Positions 8,267 to 16,808 of a stretch of DNA of 57,132 nucleotides are shown here, one piece after another. The stretch spans positions 1 to 57,132 of the forward strand of contig JAWXAX010000190.1 in the NCBI GenBank assembly GCA_034439735.1, given 5' to 3'. A model generated the notes under the pieces. That model was given only the letters and a program-made list of their open reading frames with translations. It was not told the origin of the DNA and made no database searches. The stretch is from Rhodothermales bacterium. Lineage in GTDB: Bacteria; Bacteroidota; Rhodothermia; Rhodothermales; JAHQVL01. Position numbers and translations under genes: made by a program. Position 1 is the first letter of the stretch. Every line of letters starts with the position of its first letter.

Positions 8267-9562
8267 ATGACCGACATAAGCGTCTATTTCATATTCCTGG
8301 TCGTCGGGCTTTTTTTGCTCGACTACTATGTGTACGTCCATTGGAAACGTCTGGCGCGGGCTTACAGGAAGCTGCGATGGACACTGCCTGTTTATGGAGC
8401 GGCACTGGTAACCATGCCGCTTACGATGCCGGCCTATTTTGCATTTTCCCGGTGGTGGGAGGTGGAACCCAAGCTGGTCCGCGCCCTGTTTTTCGGCGTA
8501 TGGGTAACCTACTACTTGCCCAAGGCGCTCATCGCTTTGGTCCTGCTCTTCAAGGATCTTGCGCACTACATCACCTGGCTTTTCCGCTGGTTTCAACTGC
8601 AATTAAGCCCTACACCTATCCCATCAGAAGCCGCCGTTACGGTGGCGCCATCCCTGGATCTGACGGACATGAAGCGGATGGGCCGGCGGGCATTCATGCG
8701 GCAAATGGGGTGGTCGGCCGGCTCCGTCCCCTTTGTCATCACTGGCTACGGCGTGTTTCGTTCTCTGTATGACTTTCAGGTGCACAGGGTGATCATCCCG
8801 ATCCCCTCCCTCCCGCCGGCCCTCGACGGCCTCACCATTGCCCAACTCTCGGACCTCCACGCCGGCTCATTCTTCAGTGAGCGGCCCATGCTTGAGGCGG
8901 CCTCACTCACGCAAGCCCTTCGCCCGGACCTTATCGTCATCACGGGCGACTATGTCAACAGGGACGATGCCGAGTTCGACCGCATCGCCCCCGGCTTACG
9001 CCTCCTCAAGGCAGAACTGGGGGTATATGGTTCCCTCGGCAACCACGACCACTACGCCAACGTCGATGCCGTCGCGGCACGGGTTCGTGCGTCAAATGTC
9101 GACCTGCTCGTCAACGCCAATCGAACATTCGATATCAACGGCGCCAGGCTCAACTTGATCGGTACGGACAATACCGGCTTCAACCAGCACTTCGCCGACA
9201 TGCCGAAGGCACTCGCGGGCCTGGCCCCGCCTGAGCCCGGCGCTCAGTTGTCCCTCCTCCTCGCCCACGACCCGACCTACTGGGACGCGCACATCCGGCA
9301 GCAGTACCCGTTCATCGACCTCATGCTAAGCGGCCATACACACGGCGGCCAGATCGGCCTTGAGTTGGGGCCGCTCCGTTGGAGCCTTGCGCGTGTCGCT
9401 TACAGCCGGTGGGCCGGCCTCTATGCCGAAGAACGCGCCGAAGCCGGCGACCCGCAGTTCCTTTACGTAAACCGCGGACTGAGCACGGTCGGACCCCCGC
9501 TCCGTCTCGGCATCCGCCCTGAAATCACCCTGCTCACCCTGCGGCGCACCTCGGCGGCATGA
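8267..9562 (+). CDS. Membrane-anchored metallophosphoesterase (YkuE/YaeI type)
   Basis: 431 residues. N-terminal part has about three membrane helices (residues 5-20, 43-62, 76-100), then a twin-arginine-like stretch GRRAFMRQMGWSAG (around 142-155), then a calcineurin-like phosphoesterase domain with all five blocks: QLSDLHAG, ITGDYVN, GSLGNHDHY, LLAHDP and LSGHTHGGQ. YkuE/YaeI relatives act at the outer face of the membrane on lipid- or envelope-linked phosphoesters, so an envelope substrate is likely. Its stop codon overlaps the start of the next gene by 4 bases (ATGA), so the pair is translationally coupled with the LptF/G-like permease, which fits an envelope lipid role. Confidence 0.9.
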   Translation: MTDISVYFIFLVVGLFLLDYYVYVHWKRLARAYRKLRWTLPVYGAALVTMPLTMPAYFAFSRWWEVEPKLVRALFFGVWVTYYLPKALIALVLLFKDLAHYITWLFRWFQLQLSPTPIPSEAAVTVAPSLDLTDMKRMGRRAFMRQMGWSAGSVPFVITGYGVFRSLYDFQVHRVIIPIPSLPPALDGLTIAQLSDLHAGSFFSERPMLEAASLTQALRPDLIVITGDYVNRDDAEFDRIAPGLRLLKAELGVYGSLGNHDHYANVDAVAARVRASNVDLLVNANRTFDINGARLNLIGTDNTGFNQHFADMPKALAGLAPPEPGAQLSLLLAHDPTYWDAHIRQQYPFIDLMLSGHTHGGQIGLELGPLRWSLARVAYSRWAGLYAEERAEAGDPQFLYVNRGLSTVGPPLRLGIRPEITLLTLRRTSAA

Positions 9563-10968
9563 AACGGATCCATCTTCAGATCCTGCGCATGTTTCCGGGT
9601 CCGTTCCTGGGCTGGCTCGGCACGCTCATCTTCCTGCTGGTTATGCAGTTCTTGATCCGGTACTTACCCGATCTCGTGGGCAAGGGACTGCCGCTGGTCG
9701 TCATCGGAGAGATCATTGCGTACAACCTGGCCTATATGGTGGTACTGGCCGTACCCATGTCTGTCCTCATCGCCAATTTGATGACCTTTGGCCGGCTGGC
9801 GGAGACCAACGTCTATACTGTACTCAAAAGCGCTGGCGTATCCGTACCTCAACTAATCTGGCCGATGCTTCTGCTGGGGGCCGTCATCACAGCCGGCATG
9901 TGGAAATTTAATAGCGAGGTGCTCCCCGCCGCCAACTTCCGGGCGAGCAGTTTATGGAAGGATATTCGGCGGAAGCAGCCAGGATTCGAACTGACCGCCG
10001 GCGTGTTTTATGATGGGATAAACGACTATAGTATCCTCGTGCGGGAGATTCCGCCGGACTCGAGCGATCTGATCGATATCACGATCTTCGATTACTCAGA
10101 CAAGTCCGTCCAGCAGGTACTGATCAAGGCCGCCAGCGGCCGGCTCGTCTCGCTTGAGCAGGGCAGCCAGGTGGATCTCCTCCTCGAAGATGGGGAGATG
10201 CACCGGGTGTTGAATCCTCGTGGGCGCGTCCAGGAGGACCGTTACGAGCGACTGGCGTTCGACCGCCATCGGCTCAGCTTCGATCTCAGTGAGTTTAGTT
10301 TCGAGCGCAGCGATCCGGACGATGGATATCGAACCGATCGCACCATGCGGAGCGACGAGATGATCGGCTATGTGGACTCCCTTGAGGCCAGCATCGCCGA
10401 GCGCTCGGAGTCCTTGCGTACGGTAGGGATGCGCTGGATGCGTGATTCGCTCTACGCACCCGTCGGCGCACCTATTCCTGGCGCAGACCCGCTGGACACC
10501 ACGCGGACGTACGCCGGCAGCCGCATCGCCCTCCGCGGCCTGACCGAGCTGCAGGCAAATCAGGCCTTTGACGGCGCCCTCGGCACCCTCCGGGCCGACC
10601 GCTCTGTGGTCGAGCAGATCAACCGTAGCATCGACTCCGAACAACAACGCGCCGATAAATACCGCGTCGAGATCCACAAAAAGTATTCAATTGCCGTCGC
10701 CTGTCTGATCTTTGTCCTGATCGGCGCCCCCCTCGGCCTGAGCATGCGGCGCGGCGGACTCGGTGTGGTTGGCGCCCTGGCCATGGGCATCTTCCTTTTT
10801 TACTGGGTGACGCTCGTCCAGGGCGAAAAACTGGCGGACCGCGGCATGCTCATTCCGTGGGTCGGGATGTGGGGCGCCAACATCGTAATGACTATCTTGG
10901 GCGCCGGCCTACTCGGCTACGTCATGTTCGATCTCAAGGCGCGCCCTCTCTTCCGACGGGCGGCCTGA
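9559..10968 (+). CDS. LptF/LptG (YjgP/YjgQ) family permease
   Basis: 469-residue inner-membrane component of the lipopolysaccharide export ABC transporter LptB2FG. N-terminal helices (about 15-35, 50-75, 98-118) contain the family pattern PMSVLIANLMTFGRLAETNVYTVLKSAGVS, then a periplasmic beta-jellyroll (about 125-280), then C-terminal helices (KYSIAVACLIFVLIGAPLGLSMRRGG and two more). LptF and LptG cannot be separated confidently here; it is longer than the usual ~360-390 residues because of an insert around residues 255-345 rich in Glu, Arg and Asp. Overlaps the upstream metallophosphoesterase by 4 bases and is 23 bases ahead of rsmI. Confidence 0.9.
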   Translation: MKRIHLQILRMFPGPFLGWLGTLIFLLVMQFLIRYLPDLVGKGLPLVVIGEIIAYNLAYMVVLAVPMSVLIANLMTFGRLAETNVYTVLKSAGVSVPQLIWPMLLLGAVITAGMWKFNSEVLPAANFRASSLWKDIRRKQPGFELTAGVFYDGINDYSILVREIPPDSSDLIDITIFDYSDKSVQQVLIKAASGRLVSLEQGSQVDLLLEDGEMHRVLNPRGRVQEDRYERLAFDRHRLSFDLSEFSFERSDPDDGYRTDRTMRSDEMIGYVDSLEASIAERSESLRTVGMRWMRDSLYAPVGAPIPGADPLDTTRTYAGSRIALRGLTELQANQAFDGALGTLRADRSVVEQINRSIDSEQQRADKYRVEIHKKYSIAVACLIFVLIGAPLGLSMRRGGLGVVGALAMGIFLFYWVTLVQGEKLADRGMLIPWVGMWGANIVMTILGAGLLGYVMFDLKARPLFRRAA

Positions 10969-10991
10969 ATCGCACCGATTGAATTCGCCCG

Positions 10992-11705
10992 ATGATGCTC
11001 TACCTCGTCCCTACTCCCGTCGGAAACCTCGAAGACATCACACTGCGCGCCCTGCGGGTTCTCAAAGAGGTGCCGCTCATCGCCTGTGAGGACACTCGCA
11101 CGTCCGGCGTGTTGCTCGATCACTTCGGCATCACCACGGCGCGGACGAGTTACCACGACCACAACGAGCGACACAAGGCGCCTCACCTGATCGCACGGAT
11201 GGAGGCCGGCGACGATATTGCCCTCATCACCGACGCCGGCACGCCCGGCATTTCCGACCCCGGCTTTTATCTCGTGCGGGCCTGCCACGAAGCCGGTATC
11301 CCGGTCGTCGCGCTCCCCGGTCCAACTGCCTTTGTCCCGGCGCTTGTAGCTAGCGGTCTACCGGCCGAACGTTTTGTGTTCGAAGGATTTCTGCCGGCAA
11401 AAAAAGGGCGAAAGACGCGCTTGCTCAGCCTCCAGGCCGAGACGCGCACGATCATCTTCTACGAATCCCCGCATCGGTTGACCCGGATGCTGGAGCAGCT
11501 AAAGGACGCCTTCGGCGAAGAACGGCCGGCGGCGGTTGCTCGTGAGCTGTCAAAGAAGTTCGAAGAAGTTCGCCGCGGCACCCTCGCCGAACTGCTCACG
11601 CACTACGGTGCGCAGGAGAAAGTCCGTGGCGAATGTGTCGTGGTGGTAGCCGGCAGCGGCCGGGAACCCCGTGCGCTTCCCGATGAAAGTGAAGAGGATG
11701 CCTGA
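10992..11705 (+). CDS. rsmI: 16S rRNA (cytidine(1402)-2'-O)-methyltransferase
   Basis: Methylates the ribose of C1402 in 16S rRNA using SAM, tuning the ribosomal P site. 237 residues, a TP-methylase (tetrapyrrole methylase-like) fold. Signature pieces: YLVPTPVGNLEDITLRAL at the N-terminus, ACEDTRTSGVLLDHFGI, ALITDAGTPGISDPGF, ALPGPTAFVPALVASGLP, FEGFLP.KKGRK and IFYESPHRL. It is shorter than E. coli RsmI (286), lacking the last C-terminal segment. Two adjacent ATG codons (10992, 10995). Third gene of the run after the metallophosphoesterase and LptF/G permease. Confidence 0.93.
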   Translation: MMLYLVPTPVGNLEDITLRALRVLKEVPLIACEDTRTSGVLLDHFGITTARTSYHDHNERHKAPHLIARMEAGDDIALITDAGTPGISDPGFYLVRACHEAGIPVVALPGPTAFVPALVASGLPAERFVFEGFLPAKKGRKTRLLSLQAETRTIIFYESPHRLTRMLEQLKDAFGEERPAAVARELSKKFEEVRRGTLAELLTHYGAQEKVRGECVVVVAGSGREPRALPDESEEDA

Positions 11706-11901
11706 CCCATACGAAGCGCCCTCGTTGGTGCGTTAAGCAGAGACCTGCTTCCGAGCAACTTCACCCCCTGATATGGCGTTGGATGCGCGGACCTGAGCGG
11801 CCGGCCGACGCACGCCGGCGCCATCCCGGTCTCCGCACGCCTGACACGACGACGTACGTCCCACCCATTCCGACGGCCGGACCACTCCGCCCACCGAACG
11901 C

Positions 11902-14769
11902 ATGAACTGGAATAAAACCGAACGCATCCTGGCCGCATTCGTCTTTCTCTGGGCGCTCGTGTTATACCTCGCGACCGTGGCTCCGACGGCATCGTTCTGG
12001 GATTCGGGCGAGTTTATCGCGATCGCCAACCAGCTCCAGGTGTCGCATCCGCCGGGCGCACCGTTTTACATGTTGATCGGGCGGCTCTTTTCCATGTTTT
12101 CGTCGCCGGCGTATGTAGCACTCGCCGTCAACCTGGTCTCCGTACTCTCCAGCGCGCTGACCGTGTTGTTGACGTTTCTTATCATCGTGCGTATCGCCCG
12201 CGAATGGCAGCCGGCGGATCGGGAGCAGACGTTTCAGGACCACATCACCGTCTGGGCCGGCGGCGTGATCGGCGCCATCACCTACGCGGCCACGGACTCG
12301 TTCTGGTTCAACGCCGTCGAGGCCGAAGTCTACGCCATGTCGATGTTCTTCACGGCCGTCGTCGTGTGGCTCATCATGAAGTGGAGCGAACTGGCCCGCC
12401 GGGAAGAAGCCCAGTTCACCGGCAAACACCAGCACCCATTTGGCCTGAGCGCCAATCGCTACCTCATTCTGATCGCCTACATGTTTGGCCTGGCGATCGG
12501 GGTGCACCTGCTGAACCTGCTGGCGGTGTTTTTTGTCGCGCTCATCTTCTTCTTCCAGGAGATCGACCGACGAGACTGGTCGACCGGGCAGCGGATCGTC
12601 GGCCTCATCGTCACCGGCGTCGTATCGGTGCTCATCTTCCTGTTGATCTACCCCGGCATGATCCAGTGGCTGCCGTCGCTGATCGGGGATAGCGGCGCGC
12701 CCATTTTCTTGACGGTAGCGTTGATCCTGGCCGTCGTGGCCGGCATCTATTTTACACAGAAGCGGCAGATGCAGGTGCCCAATCTTGCGTTCCTCTATGT
12801 CGCGATGGCGCTGATTGGCTATACGACCTATGCGCTGATCTTCATTCGGAGCGCGGCCAACCCGCCCATCGACGAGAATGATCCCGAGACGGTAGAAGCC
12901 ATCGTATCCTACCTCAAGCGCGAACAATACGGCGATACGCCGCTGTTGAAGGGGTCGACATACGACAACGCCACCGCGAAGATCAACTACGACGAGGAGA
13001 CCCTATTCCCGCGCCGGCACTCCCCTGCCCCACCGCACCTCGCGTTTTACGCCCAATTCGATTCCGATTGGGATTTCTTTTGGGAGTACCAGGTGCGCGA
13101 CATGTACTTCCGATACTTCCTCTGGAATTTCTCTGGACGAGGGAGCGACGAGCAAGATGCGCCGGCGATCACGGGGATCAGCGCCATCGACCACCCCGAT
13201 TACGGGCCCGATCGATTCGTTCAGACCCCCAGCGAGCGTGAAAGTCGCAACGCCTATTTCGCGCTGCCGCTCCTACTGGGTCTCTTTGGAGCCATATTCC
13301 ACTTCATGCGCGACTGGCGCCGCGCGTTCAGTATTTTTGTCCTTTTCTTCGTGACCGGCATCGGGATCATCCTGTACCTGAACCAGACCCCGATGCAACC
13401 GCGCGAGCGCGACTATTCGTACGTGGCCAGCTTTTTTGCCTTCACCCTGTGGATCGGCATCGGCGCGACAGGCGTCCTCCAGCTGATCCGCGAGTCGATG
13501 GAGAAGTCGTTACGAGACGGCGCCAGCAACGCGATCCTGATCGGCGTCGCCGCGTTATTATGTGTGGCCGTTCCGCTCTGGATGACGATCGAGAACTACC
13601 ACGATCACGACCGTTCGGGCAACTATGTCGCCCCGGAGTATGCCTATAATATGTTGATGAGCGTCGCCGACGATGCGATCCTGATCACCAACGGCGACAA
13701 CGACACCTTTCCGCTGTGGTACCTGCAGGAGGTCGAGGCCGTGCGCCGGGATGTGAGAGTCGTGAACGTATCGCTCTTAAACACACCCTGGTATATCAAA
13801 CAGCTCAAGAACCAGTCCTCACGGGACTCCGCGCCGTTGCCGTTTTCGATGAGCGACGAGGAAATCGACAAGCTGAACATCCGGCCATGGCAGCCTCGGG
13901 AAATTAGCCTTCCGGTGGATGTCGATGCGTTGATGCAGGATAGCGAAGTGCCGCTTGCGCCGGGCGATACGAGCCGATTCGAAAGCCCGATGTCATGGAC
14001 ACTGCAGGGCCGGCCGTACGACGAGCGCATGAACCTGCTGTATATATCGGACCTCGCGCTCTACGATATCCTCTTGACGAACGCCGAGAAGAACTGGGAG
14101 CGGCCGTTTTATTTTGCCGTGACCGTGAGTTCGGATGGGTTGATGGATCTGGACAACTACTTTCAACTCGAAGGCCAGGCCTTCCGGATCGTCCCGATCA
14201 AACACAATGAGCAACTGGGGCGCGTGGTCCCTGGGATCACGCCGCAGCGGTTGAGTCAGTTCAAGTTTACCGGACTGAACGACCCGGAGGTATATTTCGA
14301 CGAGAACGTGCGGCGAATGGTCGACAATTACCGCAATATTTTTGCAACGACCGCACAGACGGTGGGTGAAGCGGGCGACCAGGTGCAGGCTGTCGCACTG
14401 ATGGATCGGCTCATGAACGAAGTCCCGTTCCAGACCATCCCCGGCACACCCCAGTCGTACCTCGTCGTCGCCCGCGCGCTCCAGTTGATCGGGGAGACCG
14501 AGCGCGCGGTGTCCGTATGGAAAAACGCCGAGCCGGTTGTGCTGGACCAGCTGAAGCGCGCCCAGACGCGCCGGCAGGTGGACTCGCTCATTCGCTTTAT
14601 TCAAATGATCCAGCTCGGCTACATCGAAGTAAGCGATTTCGAGGCGGCATCGACCTTCAGCGACCGCATCGCCGAGGCCCTCGACGACGACATTTACCGT
14701 CAGACTCCGGAACAGCTGCGCGCCGAACGCGACCGCCTCTTCTCCCCGGATTCCGCCTCTGCACCCTGA
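11902..14769 (+). CDS. DUF2723 / GT117 membrane glycosyltransferase-like protein
   Basis: 955-residue polytopic protein of the DUF2723 family (GT117, protein O-mannosyltransferase-like GT-C fold) common in Bacteroidota. The N-terminus has the hallmark catalytic-loop sequence ATVAPTASFWDSGEFIAIANQLQVSHPPGAPFYMLIGRLFSMF, with the Asp and Glu expected of GT-C enzymes in the first periplasmic loop. About ten to twelve helices occupy roughly residues 8-560, with a further motif QTPMQPRERDYSYVASFFAF, followed by a long soluble C-terminal region (about 570-955) containing NGDNDTFPLWYLQEVE. The donor and acceptor are unknown; O-glycosylation of secreted proteins or lipid-linked glycan transfer are the usual proposals. 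Preceded by 196 bases without visible signals. Confidence 0.88.
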   Translation: MNWNKTERILAAFVFLWALVLYLATVAPTASFWDSGEFIAIANQLQVSHPPGAPFYMLIGRLFSMFSSPAYVALAVNLVSVLSSALTVLLTFLIIVRIAREWQPADREQTFQDHITVWAGGVIGAITYAATDSFWFNAVEAEVYAMSMFFTAVVVWLIMKWSELARREEAQFTGKHQHPFGLSANRYLILIAYMFGLAIGVHLLNLLAVFFVALIFFFQEIDRRDWSTGQRIVGLIVTGVVSVLIFLLIYPGMIQWLPSLIGDSGAPIFLTVALILAVVAGIYFTQKRQMQVPNLAFLYVAMALIGYTTYALIFIRSAANPPIDENDPETVEAIVSYLKREQYGDTPLLKGSTYDNATAKINYDEETLFPRRHSPAPPHLAFYAQFDSDWDFFWEYQVRDMYFRYFLWNFSGRGSDEQDAPAITGISAIDHPDYGPDRFVQTPSERESRNAYFALPLLLGLFGAIFHFMRDWRRAFSIFVLFFVTGIGIILYLNQTPMQPRERDYSYVASFFAFTLWIGIGATGVLQLIRESMEKSLRDGASNAILIGVAALLCVAVPLWMTIENYHDHDRSGNYVAPEYAYNMLMSVADDAILITNGDNDTFPLWYLQEVEAVRRDVRVVNVSLLNTPWYIKQLKNQSSRDSAPLPFSMSDEEIDKLNIRPWQPREISLPVDVDALMQDSEVPLAPGDTSRFESPMSWTLQGRPYDERMNLLYISDLALYDILLTNAEKNWERPFYFAVTVSSDGLMDLDNYFQLEGQAFRIVPIKHNEQLGRVVPGITPQRLSQFKFTGLNDPEVYFDENVRRMVDNYRNIFATTAQTVGEAGDQVQAVALMDRLMNEVPFQTIPGTPQSYLVVARALQLIGETERAVSVWKNAEPVVLDQLKRAQTRRQVDSLIRFIQMIQLGYIEVSDFEAASTFSDRIAEALDDDIYRQTPEQLRAERDRLFSPDSASAP

Positions 14770-14796
14770 TCGACCGCCACGTTCGATGTCCCATTC

Positions 14797-14818
14797 TCAG
14801 TAAGCGTCTACTTACTGA
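14797..14818. repeat. Perfect hairpin after the DUF2723 gene
   Basis: TCAGTAAG / CTTACTGA, eight-base perfect arms with a six-base loop (CGTCTA), 27 bases after the DUF2723 stop codon. There is no T-run, so it may be a 3'-end stabiliser, an operator or a weak terminator. Confidence 0.5.
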
Positions 14819-14890
14819 ACTCATATGGAGATTTCCCTAATTTTCTCGGGATTTATGATCAAGTTTTTGCAGGGATGTTGCTTTTTCAGG

Positions 14891-14920
14891 TTGACATAGA
14901 GGCATACAGGGTTCTATAAT
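14891..14920 (+). promoter_or_regulatory. Consensus sigma-70 promoter of csp
   Basis: TTGACA at 14891-14896 and TATAAT at 14915-14920, both perfect consensus hexamers, separated by 18 bases. Transcription would start near 14927, giving a leader of about 115 bases before the csp ATG. It is the strongest promoter match I see in the window and does not follow the TAnnTTTG type common in other Bacteroidota. Confidence 0.85.
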
Positions 14921-14926
14921 GCGTAT

Positions 14927-15042
14927 TCCGGCACTAAAAATGCCGATAACCCTGAACTCCACTCTATCACCCAGCGCCAGGGGACGAAGCTCATCTGTAG
15001 GCCTCAGGCGCGCGCAACATAAAACGTAGAAGGAGGCTTTCT
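14927..15042 (+). promoter_or_regulatory. csp 5' leader with hairpin and strong ribosome binding site
   Basis: The predicted mRNA leader begins with a small hairpin CGGCA / TGCCG (14929-14945, loop CTAAAAA) and ends with AAGGAGG about seven bases before the ATG. Long structured leaders of cold-shock mRNAs act as thermosensors in E. coli cspA; a similar role here is inference. The ideal Shine-Dalgarno sequence stands out, because most starts in this window have none. Confidence 0.55.
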
Positions 15043-15312
15043 ATGTCTGACATTACTGGTGTCGTCAAGTGGTTCGACGCGAAGAAAGGGTACGGCTTCA
15101 TTCTCCATCCGGACGATGGCAGCGATATCTTCGTGCACTACTCTCAAATCGATTCAAGTAAGCGATTCAAAACCCTGAGGACGGGAGAAGTAGTTTCGTT
15201 CGATCTTGTCAATGGCCCCAAAGGCCTCCACGCACACAATGTGATGGCATTCGGCGACGAGAGCGAAGGAGCGGAAGAAGGTGTGCTATTAGCGCACGAC
15301 GAGGCACACTGA
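15043..15312 (+). CDS. csp: Cold-shock domain protein (CspA family)
   Basis: 89 residues; single-stranded nucleic-acid chaperone of the OB fold. RNP1 is KGYGFI (residues 16-21) and RNP2 is DIFVHYSQI (about 30-38), after the standard start TGVVKWFDAKKG. The domain covers residues 3-69, and an acidic tail (GDESEGAEEGVLLAHDEAH) extends it beyond the usual 65-70 residues. Its loop between RNP2 and the fourth strand (DSSKRFKTLRTGE) resembles Bacteroidota Csp variants. Monocistronic, driven by a consensus promoter with a ~115-base leader. The position next to no other cold-shock gene gives no further hint. Confidence 0.95.
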   Translation: MSDITGVVKWFDAKKGYGFILHPDDGSDIFVHYSQIDSSKRFKTLRTGEVVSFDLVNGPKGLHAHNVMAFGDESEGAEEGVLLAHDEAH

Positions 15313-15688
15313 GCCCACGAATCGCGTCCCCGTCCCTGGGCACGATTCGTATGACTCCGCCGGAGCGCCCCCCACACCTCGGGTGTTCCGGCGTGTAGGC
15401 CGGCCGCACCTCGACGCGGCTTCTTCCTATAACGACCGTCTCATCCCCAATTCCCTGAAAGGCCTCGCCCGGCGTCCCGTCGGGTGCCAGGTGGTGTGTA
15501 TCGTCGCCCGACCCCCTTACCGGGTTCGGGCGAGGCTGCTTCGAACCCAGGCGCAGGTAATCTCACCTGACGTTCCGGCTTTTGTACGTTGTATTTGCAC
15601 ATCGCAGCCCCTATTTTGCGGCGGCTGCCGGAAGGCCGTAGGATGGCAGCTCCTGTTAAAACGGCACTAACCACGTGGTACGGAATCG
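15313..15688. other. GC-rich intergenic region with hairpins
   Basis: No ORF looks real here. Two dyads are visible: ACGAATCG / CGATTCGT (15317-15350, 18-base loop) right after the csp stop, possibly its 3' end, and CGCCCGACCC / GGGTTCGGGCG (15505-15532, one bulge, seven-base loop). Neither is followed by a T-run. A small RNA cannot be excluded. I found no tRNA cloverleaf. Confidence 0.4.
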
Positions 15689-16144
15689 ATGAGTTTTTCC
15701 TTTTCCGACGGGGATATGAATCGTATCGCGGCGGTGTTGGGCGTTACGCCCAAATACGACGCCGCTCTGGTGCGCTTGGAGTTATACGACGAAGAAAGTG
15801 GGCGATCGCTGGCGCTGGAGGTGCTCCGCGAGCTGGTGTTGCCTATCGGGTTACTCAAGGATCAGCCGGCGAACCTGGTGTCCGTCTATACAGCCGGCTC
15901 ATTCCTGCAACTACAGGGCTGCACAGGCTTTATCGCCAGTGAGGAGCTCGGGGAGGTGATCTTCGTAGCCCGCCGTTCCGGGACCACCAGCGGCCTCGTC
16001 GTCGAGCGCCAGGCCGGCGCCTCGCTTTTTGCACATGTGGACGAACGTCTGTTGTCAACCGACTTCGAGAAGCTGCCGCCGGAGATGATCATGAGCAGTG
16101 TCGCCCTCTCGCTGGCGGAAACCCTCTTCAACGATCTGGGCTGA
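15689..16144 (+). CDS. Hypothetical protein, 151 residues
   Basis: Not recognised. The sequence is a soluble, mixed alpha/beta protein with no signal peptide and no membrane segment: an N-terminal strand-rich half (AALVRLELYDEESGRSLALEVLRELVLPIGLL), a middle NLVSVYTAGSFLQLQGCTGFIASEELGEVIFVARRSG, and a helical C-terminus ending LSLAETLFNDLG. Codon use is like the neighbours and the stop lies 13 bases before the likely GTG start of ybeY, so the two probably form one transcript. Good ORF quality and placement support a real gene; a function cannot be assigned. Confidence 0.65.
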   Translation: MSFSFSDGDMNRIAAVLGVTPKYDAALVRLELYDEESGRSLALEVLRELVLPIGLLKDQPANLVSVYTAGSFLQLQGCTGFIASEELGEVIFVARRSGTTSGLVVERQAGASLFAHVDERLLSTDFEKLPPEMIMSSVALSLAETLFNDLG

Positions 16145-16157
16145 AGCTCCCGACCGC

Positions 16158-16595
16158 GTGACACGCTCCTCGCTGCCCTGGCTCGAACTCGTCCACGCCC
16201 ACGCGACGCTCCGGATTGACGACGACCGTCTCACCCGACTCATCCTGGCGCTCCTGGAGGATGAAAACCGCACCTGCGAGTCACTCGGCGTTATCCTCGC
16301 CGACCGCCAGACGGTGCTCGAACTCAACCAGACCTATCTCCAACACGACTACCCTACCGACGTCCTCTCCTTCCTCCTCGAACCCGACGACGGCGTTTCG
16401 CCACTTCAGGGAGAGATCTACGTCGACCTTGATACCGCCCTCGAACGCCACGAAGAATTCAGCGCGTCCTTCGAGGATGAAGCCCTGCGGTATGTGATCC
16501 ATGGGTTACTTCACCTGCTCGGATACGAGGACGACTCGCAGGATGCGAGGCAGCGAATGCATGAGATCGAGAACAGGTACCTCGGGCGCCCGTGA
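16158..16595 (+). CDS. ybeY: Endoribonuclease YbeY
   Basis: Zinc-dependent RNase for 16S rRNA 3'-end maturation and ribosome quality control. About 145 residues from the GTG at 16158, which avoids overlap with the upstream gene; an ATG at 16098 would overlap it by 47 bases and add unrelated residues. The core motif is VIHGLLHLLGYEDD: the first two zinc ligands (His, His) are present while the third position is Asp instead of the usual His. As I recall, this HGxLHLxGYxD form is normal in Bacteroidota YbeY, so it is not a defect. Upstream motifs LNQTYLQHDYPTDVLSF and GEIYVDLDTA agree with the family. Confidence 0.92.
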   Translation: MTRSSLPWLELVHAHATLRIDDDRLTRLILALLEDENRTCESLGVILADRQTVLELNQTYLQHDYPTDVLSFLLEPDDGVSPLQGEIYVDLDTALERHEEFSASFEDEALRYVIHGLLHLLGYEDDSQDARQRMHEIENRYLGRP

Positions 16596-16796
16596 AGAAA
16601 GTGCAACAAAGTCGTCACGCGATAGACCAACTACTGCACCCTACCTTCGTTTCATGTTCGCTAGGGGCATTCTGGCGTGCCCTTGTTTCCAGACAGTCCC
16701 CCATTCTCCGACACCCCCTCTTTTTTCAAGGGTAACAATTTCTTATCGTTCCTTCACCGCGTCTTCAAATACCTTCCTTTACACCACTTCATATCC

Positions 16797-16802
16797 AGGA
16801 GG
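16797..16802 (+). promoter_or_regulatory. Ribosome binding site fixing the hpf start
   Basis: AGGAGG, six bases before the ATG at 16809. It settles the start against the in-frame upstream ATG at 16677, which would add 44 residues without homology. It is one of only two strong Shine-Dalgarno sequences I noticed (the other precedes csp). Confidence 0.75.
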
Positions 16803-16808
16803 TTACTT

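Noticed and set aside
9559-10968. LptF/G permease as a fusion protein because of its 469-residue length
   Set aside because: The extra length is an insertion in the periplasmic/linker region; helices and jellyroll occur in the normal order and no second domain is recognisable.
16500-16560. Loss of the third zinc-binding His in YbeY (Asp instead)
   Set aside because: As far as I recall, YbeY from Bacteroidota commonly has Asp at this place, so it is a lineage variant, not a defect.
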